Origin: an uncultured Oxalobacteraceae bacterium
Lineage (GTDB): Bacteria; Pseudomonadota; Gammaproteobacteria; Burkholderiales; Burkholderiaceae_D
Reading direction: 5' to 3'
Assembly (NCBI GenBank): GCA_903862415.1
Contig: CAIOYD010000023.1
Coordinates: 1 to 40,095 of the forward strand
DNA length: 40,095 bases
Position numbers and translations under genes: made by a program. Positions 33,955 to 40,095 of this stretch are shown here, piece by piece (within the stretch, counting starts at the first letter, position 1; each line of letters opens with the position of its first letter). The notes under the pieces were generated by a model, which did not search any database, was not told the DNA's origin, and saw only the letters and a list, made by a program, of their open reading frames with translations.

Positions 33955-34490
33955 ACACGACGGCGTTTGGCCGCCGGTTGGGTACGTTCGAGCTCGCGCT
34001 CTTCTTTAATCATGCGTGTTTTGATGCGATTGCGCTTTAAGGGCGACAAATACTCAACGAACACAATGCCTTTTAAATGATCCATTTCATGCTGCACACA
34101 AACCGCCAGCAAGCCATCTGCTTTGAGCTCAAACGGCTGTCCATCCAGATCCAGTGCGCGCACGCTGACTTCCGCTGGCCGCTCGACCCCATCATAAATA
34201 CCAGGGACCGACAAACATCCTTCGTCATAGAAGGTTTTTTCTTCACTCGACCAGATAATTTCAGGATTAATGAACACCTGCAACTGATTTTGGGCATCAG
34301 AAGTGTCAATCACCACCAGCTGTATGTGCTCATCAACCTGTGACGCTGCCAGACCGACACCGGGAGCCTGGTACATCGTTTCAGCCATATCAGTGACTAA
34401 CTGGCGCAAACGGGCATCAAATTGCTTCACTGGTTGAGCAATTTTATTCAAGCGTTTGTCGGGGTAACGTAGTATTGTTAATATTGTCAT
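33951..34490 (-). CDS. def: Peptide deformylase
   Basis: Removes the formyl group from nascent proteins, undoing the Fmt modification. I start it at the ATG at 34488-34490 ([14 protein letters not shown]), giving 179 residues; an in-frame start 5 codons earlier is not family-like. All three motifs are present: GVGLAASQ (44-51), EGCLS with metal ligand Cys92, and QHEMDH with His134, catalytic Glu135 and His138. The Arg/Lys-rich tail (KRRRV) is slightly longer than in E. coli (169 aa). It is the first gene of the def-fmt pair, divergent from the LysM gene. Confidence 0.96.
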   Translation of the reverse strand: MTILTILRYPDKRLNKIAQPVKQFDARLRQLVTDMAETMYQAPGVGLAASQVDEHIQLVVIDTSDAQNQLQVFINPEIIWSSEEKTFYDEGCLSVPGIYDGVERPAEVSVRALDLDGQPFELKADGLLAVCVQHEMDHLKGIVFVEYLSPLKRNRIKTRMIKEERELERTQPAAKRRRV

Positions 34491-34659
34491 GGGACTTTCG
34501 CGCAACTTAAGCGCGGTTTTTCTTGCTAGTTCAAGGATTTATGTGCAGAATTTGATTCAATTTGGCAACTGTCGGACTTAACCACTACTCAGCAACCACA
34601 ATTAATCGGAATAGTTTACCTATATTCTTCAATATTAATTGCCTGCAATGGATAAATAC

Positions 34660-35748
34660 ATGAAAAAGTTTAGCACAATCGCGCTCCTCCTTGCTTTAAG
34701 CTCATCCGTTTTTGCTGCTGATGAAATAAATGCCCCGCAAACCCAGTGTGCTTTTTTGGCCAATGCGCCTGATCAGCATCTGGTGGTGACCGGTGATACC
34801 TTATGGGGTATTGCGCAAACCTTTCTGGAGCACCCGTGGTGCTGGCCACAGGTTTGGGGTATGAATCGGGAAGAAATTAAAAATCCGCATTGGATCTATC
34901 CGGGCCAAACCGTGTATCTGGACCGCACTGCTGGCCGTCTGCGTCTGGGCGAATCTGTTGGCAGCAACAATGCCAGCAGCAACAACGGCAATTTGGCAAC
35001 GGTGAAACTTTCCCCCAAAATTCGCAGCGGCAGTATTTATGGTGGGGCAATTACTTCCATCCCAGCCAATATTATTGAGCCATTTTTATCGCAACCGTTG
35101 ATCCTCGAAGAAAATGATCTGGCCAATACACCGCACATTGTGGCTGCGCCGGAAGGTCATCTGAATATCGGCAAATCTGAAAAAGCCTACGTGGTTGGTG
35201 AGCTCAACAATGTTGCCGACTTCCAGGTATATCGTCCGGCAAAACCACTCAGAGATCCGGTAACGAATAACATCATCGGCTATGAAGCGGCCTATATGGG
35301 TGTCGTCAAGCTTTTCCGCCAGGCCAAACTGCCCAATGAAGCACACTCGTTTACCGTCACCACGGTGAAAGAAGAATTGAGCGTCGGCGATCGCCTCCTG
35401 CCGGTACCACCGAAAGAATTGAATAACTATACGCCGCACGCCCCGACTTCTCCGGTCAGTGCCCGCATCGTTTCTATTTATGGCGGCGTTCAGCAAGCGG
35501 GACAAAACCAGATTGTTACCATTAATGTTGGCTCCAACAGCGGTATCGACATCGGCACCGTCCTGCAACTTGACCGTCTTGGCAAGATTATTGTGGATAA
35601 AGAAGGTAAAGGAGAAAAAATTAAACTTCCGGACGAACAATATGGAACTTTGTTTGTCTATCGGGTCTTCAAAAATATTTCTTATGGCCTGATTATGCAA
35701 GTTTCTGACTCAGCACAGGTAGGAGATATTGTTAAAAAACCGGATTAA
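34660..35748 (+). CDS. LysM-domain envelope protein
   Basis: A 362-residue exported protein. I start it at ATG 34660 (MKKFSTIALLLALSSSVFAA), which gives a signal peptide and has GGAT 7 bases upstream; an in-frame ATG at 34648 and a TTG at 34639 are alternatives. A LysM peptidoglycan-binding domain follows (LVVTGDTLWGIAQTF...NREEIKNPHWIYPGQTVYL, about 37-87). The remaining ~275 residues contain a beta-rich region (around KAYVVGELNNVADFQVYRP and NQIVTINVGSNSGIDIGTVLQL) with no enzyme motif. This LysM protein is regularly found upstream of dprA in betaproteobacteria; its function is unproven. Confidence 0.85.
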   Translation: MKKFSTIALLLALSSSVFAADEINAPQTQCAFLANAPDQHLVVTGDTLWGIAQTFLEHPWCWPQVWGMNREEIKNPHWIYPGQTVYLDRTAGRLRLGESVGSNNASSNNGNLATVKLSPKIRSGSIYGGAITSIPANIIEPFLSQPLILEENDLANTPHIVAAPEGHLNIGKSEKAYVVGELNNVADFQVYRPAKPLRDPVTNNIIGYEAAYMGVVKLFRQAKLPNEAHSFTVTTVKEELSVGDRLLPVPPKELNNYTPHAPTSPVSARIVSIYGGVQQAGQNQIVTINVGSNSGIDIGTVLQLDRLGKIIVDKEGKGEKIKLPDEQYGTLFVYRVFKNISYGLIMQVSDSAQVGDIVKKPD

Positions 35749-35757
35749 GGCGCGGAT

Positions 35758-36849
35758 GTGCAGGAAATAAGTCATTGGATACGCTTAACTTCAACACCAG
35801 GAATCGGATGCGGTGCAGCACGCAAATTGCTGCTCGCCTTCGGTTTGCCTGAACAAATTTTTGCTGTTGGCTTTCATCAACTGCGCACCGTTCTCTCTGA
35901 ACGTCAGGCCAAAGCCCTTTGCGCGCCACCAGACCCCACGACACTCAATCTTATCGAACGCACCTTGTTGTGGTGCTCGACAGCGCACAATCACATCGTA
36001 ACGCTCGCTGACAGTCGTTATCCGGCCAGTCTGCTGGAAATCCCCGATCCTCCGGCCCTGCTCTATGTCAAAGGCCAGGTAGCGTTGCTCAAAGCCAAAT
36101 CGATCGCCATTGTCGGCAGCCGCAATGCCACCCGACAAGGCATACTCAATGCCAGTCAGTTCGCCAGCAGCCTGAGTCAGTCTGGATTGACGATTACTTC
36201 GGGCCTGGCCTCGGGTGTTGATGCAGCAGCCCATCAGGGTGGGCTGACAGGATCTGGCTCCACCATTGCCGTCATTGGCACCGGCGCTGATATCATTTAT
36301 CCGGCTCGGCACCGTGATCTGGCGCATCAGATTGCCGAAAATGGCTGCATTGTGAGTGAATATCCACTGGGAACGCCGGCGATCTCGTCCAATTTTCCAC
36401 GCCGCAATCGCCTCATTTCCGGATTATCCTGTGGCGTGCTGGTGATCGAAGCCGCAGCACAATCAGGTTCTTTGATTACGGCTCAGAGTGCCGCAGAACA
36501 AGGGCGCGAAGTGTTTGCCATTCCCGGCTCTATCCACTCCCCGCTGTCCAAAGGGTGTCATTCTCTGATCAAACAGGGTGCCAAGCTAGTAGAAAATGTT
36601 CAGGATATTCTGCAGGAATTACGTTTGGATAATATCAACTATCCTGTCAATGCTACTATTGCTCCTGAAACAGCAAGACACCCACTATTACAGGAAATAG
36701 GTTACGATCCCATTCATCCTGATGCGCTTGAGCAACGTTGCCAATTAAGCAGCAGTGAACTCCATGAGCAATTACTCCTGCTCGAAATGGAGGGTTGTGT
36801 TGAAATAGTCGCCGGTGGCTTATATCGCCGGCTTAATATTGCCCAATAA
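35758..36849 (+). CDS. dprA: DNA-processing protein DprA
   Basis: Loads RecA onto incoming single-stranded DNA during natural transformation. The 363-residue protein starts with GTG at 35758 (AAGG 8 bases upstream, overlapping the LysM stop region); the ATG at 35756 is in another frame. An N-terminal helix-hairpin-like segment precedes the Rossmann-like core: AIVGSRNATRQGI, TSGLASGVDAAAHQGGL, IGTGADIIYPARHRDLA, NFPRRNRLISGLSCGVLVIEAA, FAIPGSIHSPLSKGCHSLIKQGAKLV. A C-terminal winged-helix domain (about 300-360) completes it. Presence of dprA alone does not prove competence. Confidence 0.96.
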   Translation: MQEISHWIRLTSTPGIGCGAARKLLLAFGLPEQIFAVGFHQLRTVLSERQAKALCAPPDPTTLNLIERTLLWCSTAHNHIVTLADSRYPASLLEIPDPPALLYVKGQVALLKAKSIAIVGSRNATRQGILNASQFASSLSQSGLTITSGLASGVDAAAHQGGLTGSGSTIAVIGTGADIIYPARHRDLAHQIAENGCIVSEYPLGTPAISSNFPRRNRLISGLSCGVLVIEAAAQSGSLITAQSAAEQGREVFAIPGSIHSPLSKGCHSLIKQGAKLVENVQDILQELRLDNINYPVNATIAPETARHPLLQEIGYDPIHPDALEQRCQLSSSELHEQLLLLEMEGCVEIVAGGLYRRLNIAQ

Positions 36850-36899
36850 ATTTGCTTCAAAAACTTGAATCTTGAAGCTTCACTAGTTAAAGTGGCGAT

Positions 36900-37361
36900 A
36901 TGTTTGATATTTTAGTTTATCTGTACGAAACCTATTACCGCCCAGATGCCTGCCCTGACTCTCAGGCGCTGGCAAAAAAACTGTCGGCGGTGGGTTTTGA
37001 TGATGAAGAAATCATCGAGGCCATCGACTGGTTAGATATTCTGGCGCAAACCACCCATTGCATACCCCTGCAACCATGCTCCAGTGGTTTCCGGATATTT
37101 GCGCCTCAAGAATTCGCCTGCCTGGGGGTAGCTGCGATAGGTTTTATTCACTTCCTCGAATCCGCTGGCTTAATTGATTCACAACAACGCGAAATCATCA
37201 TTGAACGCGCCTTAGCAACCGATGAAAGCCCAGTTGCCCTCGATAAAATCAAAATTATTGTCTTGATGATGATGTGGAGCCAGGGAAAAGAGCCTGATTT
37301 ACTCATGTTTGAAGAATTGCGGCTCGCCGATGAAATCATCCAACCCAATCTATTGCACTGA
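36900..37361 (+). CDS. smg: Smg/DUF494 family protein
   Basis: A 153-residue cytosolic protein of the Smg (DUF494) family, found next to dprA and topB or def-fmt in many beta- and gammaproteobacteria. The N-terminus [14 protein letters not shown] and the helical segment [14 protein letters not shown] are diagnostic. It is all-helical and acidic with no catalytic motif. Function is unknown. It is 50 bp after dprA, probably one transcript with it. Confidence 0.92.
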   Translation: MFDILVYLYETYYRPDACPDSQALAKKLSAVGFDDEEIIEAIDWLDILAQTTHCIPLQPCSSGFRIFAPQEFACLGVAAIGFIHFLESAGLIDSQQREIIIERALATDESPVALDKIKIIVLMMMWSQGKEPDLLMFEELRLADEIIQPNLLH

Positions 37362-37395
37362 CAAAACAGCCGGGTAACACAATTATCCTGTTTTG
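37362..37395 (+). other. Stem-loop after smg
   Basis: CAAAACAG/CTGTTTTG (37362-37369 and 37388-37395) starts directly after the smg stop codon, with an extra inner GG-TAA/TTA-CC pairing. A TTTT is part of the stem rather than a tail, so termination is possible but weak. Confidence 0.4.
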
Positions 37396-37482
37396 AGTGC
37401 GTTTAATTGCGTATTTTACAACAAAATTGCGCTTGTTGAACCCAAAATTGTCCAGTATCTTCATCTGTTAGACAAATTTGCA

Positions 37483-37511
37483 TTATCATTGGCAAAAATT
37501 TGCACTATAGC
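37483..37511 (+). promoter_or_regulatory. Promoter candidate for topB
   Basis: TTATCA (37483-37488), a 17-base spacer and TATAGC (37506-37511), each 4/6 to consensus, about 60 bases before the topB ATG in a 208-bp AT-rich gap. This would allow topB expression apart from dprA-smg. Confidence 0.45.
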
Positions 37512-37569
37512 TTTGTCATTGATGCACCTATAGTGATTACTTGCCCAGCATTTACCTGAGAACCAAGAC

Positions 37570-40095
37570 ATGACCAAAACCCTCATCATTGCCGAAAAGC
37601 CTTCTGTCGCATCAGACATTGCCAAGGCTTTAGGTGGCTTCACCAAACACGATGAGTACTTTGAATCTGACGACTACGTCTTGTCTTCCGCAGTAGGTCA
37701 TTTGCTCGAAATTACGGTTCCGGAAGAATTCGATGTCAAACGCGGCAAATGGAGTTTTGCCAATTTGCCGATGATTCCACCGTATTTTGCGTTAAATCCG
37801 ATCGCCAAAACTGAAGCACGCTTAAAAGTACTGACCAAACTGATCAAACGTAAAGACGTCACCGCCCTGATCAATGCCTGCGATGCCGGCCGTGAGGGTG
37901 AATTAATTTTCCGTCTGATAGCACAGCACGCCAAAGCCAAGCAGTCAGTACAGCGTCTGTGGCTGCAGTCGATGACACAAAATGCCATCCGCGATGGTTT
38001 TTCCAAACTGCGTACCGATGCCGATATGCTGCCACTCGCCGATGCCGCCCGTTGCCGCTCCGAAGCTGACTGGCTCATTGGTATTAATGGCACTCGCGCC
38101 ATGACGGCATTTAACTCCAAAGAAGGTGGTTTCTATCTGACAACCGTCGGCCGGGTACAGACGCCCACGCTGTCGATCGTGGTCGAGCGGGAAGAAAAAA
38201 TTAAAGCGTTTGTGCCACGTGCCTACTGGGAAGTCCGGGCTGAATTTGTCTGCGCCGCCGGTATCTATGAAGGCCGCTGGTATGACAACCAGCATAAAAA
38301 GAATGAGCTCGACCCGGAACAGCGTGCCGAACGACTCTGGAGTCAGACAGCTGCCGATTCCATCGTCACTGCCTGTCGCAACAAAATCGGCACGGTCACC
38401 GAAGAATCGAAACCGGCTACCCAGTTAGCACCTGCGCTGTTTGATTTGACCAGTCTGCAACGTGAAGCCAACTCGCGTTTTGGTTTTTCCGCCAAAAATA
38501 CTCTGGGTTTAGCACAGGCCCTGTATGAAAAACACAAGGTATTAACTTATCCGCGGACTGATTCACGCCATTTACCGGAAGATTACATCCCGTCGGTGAA
38601 ACAAACGCTGGAAGTGATTGCAGAAAATAACAACTATCAACAGTTTGCTGCCACGATTCTGAAACAGGGCTGGGTCAAGCCGAATAAAAAGATCTTTGAT
38701 AACACCAAGATCACGGATCACTTTGCGATTATTCCGACCACGCAAGCACCAAAAAATTTATCTGAGCCAGAACAAAAACTCTACGATCTGGTGACCCGCC
38801 GCTTTATGGCAGTGTTTTTCCCGGCAGCTGAATTCCAGGTCACCACCCGCATTACCGAAGTATCCGGACACCATTTCAAAACCGAAGGCAAGGTCATGAC
38901 CAAGCCGGGCTGGCTGGCGATCTATGGTAAGGAAATGGCCGCCGATGGCGAAGATAATGGCACACTGGTTGCGGTCGCCAAAAATGAAAAAGTCAAAACC
39001 GAATCGATACACGGCAATGAACTGATCACCAAACCACCTGCACGCTATTCAGAAGCCACCCTGCTCTCGGCCATGGAAGGTGCGGGCAAGTTGGTCGATG
39101 ATGATGAATTGCGTGAAGCCATGTCCGGCAAAGGTCTGGGCACACCGGCTACCCGCGCCACTATTATTGAAGGTTTATTGACCGAGAGGTATTTGCTGCG
39201 CGAAGGTCGCGAGTTGCAACCCACGGCCAAAGCGTTTCAGCTAATGACGCTGCTGCGCGGTCTGGGTGTGGATGAACTCACCTCACCGGAACTGACCGGC
39301 GGCTGGGAACATAAACTGGCGCAAATGGAAAAGGGCAAAATCAGTCGCGAAGAATTCATGCGTGAAATTGCCCAGATGACGCAAATCATCGTCAAACGCG
39401 CCAAGGAATACAACAACGACACCATTCCCGGCGACTACCATACCCTCACGACGCCCTGCCCGCATTGCGGCGGCGTAGTGAAAGAAAACTATCGCCGTTT
39501 TGCCTGCACCAAATGCGAATTCAATATGTCCAAAACCCCGGGCAGCCGGCAATTTGAAATCCCTGAAGTCGAAGAACTGCTGGCAAAACGTGAAATCGGC
39601 CCGCTGCAAGGCTTCCGCTCCAAAATGGGACGACCGTTCGCCGCGATTCTGAAAATTGTTCCCGATGATGAAGGTACGAATCTGAAACTGGAATTCGATT
39701 TCGGCCAGAATCAGGATAATGAAGACAGCGAACCAGTGGATTTCACCGGACATACTGTGTTAGGCCCCTGCCCCAAATGCGCCTCGCCCGTGTATGAACT
39801 CGGCCTGGGATACGTCTGCGAAAAAACTGTTGCCAAACCCAAAGCCTGTGATTTCCGCAGCGGTCGTATTATTTTGCAGCAGGAAATTCTGCCTGAGCAA
39901 ATGGTCAAATTACTCAATGACGGCAAAACCGATTTATTGCCGGGATTTATTTCGCAGCGTACCCGTCGTCCATTCAAGGCATTTTTAGTCAAAGCCAAAG
40001 ATGGCAAGATCAGCTTTGAATTTGAAGAACGCAAACCCAAGGCAGCAGCCGGTGCAGCCAAAAAACCGGTAAAGAAAGCTGCCGCCAAAACTAAA
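37570..40095 (+). CDS. topB: DNA topoisomerase III (3' end beyond window)
   Basis: Type IA topoisomerase that decatenates DNA through single-strand passage. It starts at ATG 37570; 842 codons are open to the window end with no stop, so the C-terminus is missing. Features: TOPRIM domain with LIIAEKPSVA (Glu9, Lys10) and DAGREGE (105-111), SMTQNAI, active-site Tyr327 in VLTYPRTDSRHLP (E. coli Tyr328), and KGLGTPATRATIIEGL. Beyond the 653-residue E. coli length it has zinc-ribbon-like repeats (Cys630 in TPCPHCGG with FACTKC; Cys734 in CPKC) and a Lys/Ala-rich tail (KKPVKKAAAKTK). This extended C-terminus occurs in betaproteobacterial TopB and probably aids DNA binding. Confidence 0.95.
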   Translation, partial: MTKTLIIAEKPSVASDIAKALGGFTKHDEYFESDDYVLSSAVGHLLEITVPEEFDVKRGKWSFANLPMIPPYFALNPIAKTEARLKVLTKLIKRKDVTALINACDAGREGELIFRLIAQHAKAKQSVQRLWLQSMTQNAIRDGFSKLRTDADMLPLADAARCRSEADWLIGINGTRAMTAFNSKEGGFYLTTVGRVQTPTLSIVVEREEKIKAFVPRAYWEVRAEFVCAAGIYEGRWYDNQHKKNELDPEQRAERLWSQTAADSIVTACRNKIGTVTEESKPATQLAPALFDLTSLQREANSRFGFSAKNTLGLAQALYEKHKVLTYPRTDSRHLPEDYIPSVKQTLEVIAENNNYQQFAATILKQGWVKPNKKIFDNTKITDHFAIIPTTQAPKNLSEPEQKLYDLVTRRFMAVFFPAAEFQVTTRITEVSGHHFKTEGKVMTKPGWLAIYGKEMAADGEDNGTLVAVAKNEKVKTESIHGNELITKPPARYSEATLLSAMEGAGKLVDDDELREAMSGKGLGTPATRATIIEGLLTERYLLREGRELQPTAKAFQLMTLLRGLGVDELTSPELTGGWEHKLAQMEKGKISREEFMREIAQMTQIIVKRAKEYNNDTIPGDYHTLTTPCPHCGGVVKENYRRFACTKCEFNMSKTPGSRQFEIPEVEELLAKREIGPLQGFRSKMGRPFAAILKIVPDDEGTNLKLEFDFGQNQDNEDSEPVDFTGHTVLGPCPKCASPVYELGLGYVCEKTVAKPKACDFRSGRIILQQEILPEQMVKLLNDGKTDLLPGFISQRTRRPFKAFLVKAKDGKISFEFEERKPKAAAGAAKKPVKKAAAKTK

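Overview
The window looks like a chromosomal housekeeping segment of a betaproteobacterium, most likely Burkholderiales and probably Oxalobacteraceae-like (inference). The reasons are the neighbourhoods xerC-cobW-dksA, hslVU next to a DUF3422 gene, argB-pyrimidine nucleotidase-slmA, LysM-dprA-smg-topB, a PabB-PabC fusion, and a DksA with only one zinc-site cysteine. GC content is near 50%. I see no phage, IS element, CRISPR array, tRNA or rRNA.

Layout. 1-339: 3' end of a sensor histidine kinase. 341-3830 (-): a heterodimeric MdlA/MdlB-type ABC exporter. 3854-4726 (-): a secreted M14 carboxypeptidase. 4740-5906 (-): metK behind a hairpin-rich leader. 6165-7914 (+): two tandem lipid A acyltransferases. 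8148-12230 (+): dapF, DUF484, xerC, a COG0523 metal GTPase and dksA, closed by a clear terminator. 12580-15990 (+): a duplicated STAS-domain protein, then hslVU. 15978-20269 (-): DUF3422, gpsA, an SH3 protein, secB, grxC and a membrane rhodanese. 20415-25055 (+): gpmA, an EnvC-like factor, a C-terminal processing protease, a MoeB/ThiF-like enzyme and a small acidic protein. 25069-29209 (-): pabBC, slmA, a HAD nucleotidase and argB. 29312-30622 (+): an ECF sigma factor, a zinc-finger anti-sigma candidate and a Cys-rich CWC protein, coupled by stop/start overlaps, then a small secreted Ala/Pro/Lys-rich protein. 30700-34490 (-): sppA, a 447-bp intergenic region, fmt and def. 34660-40095 (+): LysM protein, dprA, smg and topB, which runs off the end.

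The most notable item is the sppA-fmt intergenic region (32557-33003). It holds two tandem, diverged copies of a ~70-nt small RNA gene on the minus strand. Each has its own sigma70-type promoter, a CUCCUCC segment complementary to Shine-Dalgarno sequences, a covarying 5' hairpin and a strong Rho-independent terminator. An 11-bp near-palindromic box lies exactly 13 bp upstream of both -35 elements, in opposite orientations, which suggests a shared regulator.

Functional themes: envelope and cell-wall biogenesis (LpxL-like enzymes, DapF, EnvC, M14 peptidase, Ctp, SppA, LysM), protein quality control and export (HslVU, SecB, Fmt/Def), DNA processing (XerC, DprA, TopB), one-carbon and folate metabolism (MetK, PabBC, Fmt) and stress or regulatory functions (DksA, SlmA, ECF sigma, sRNAs).
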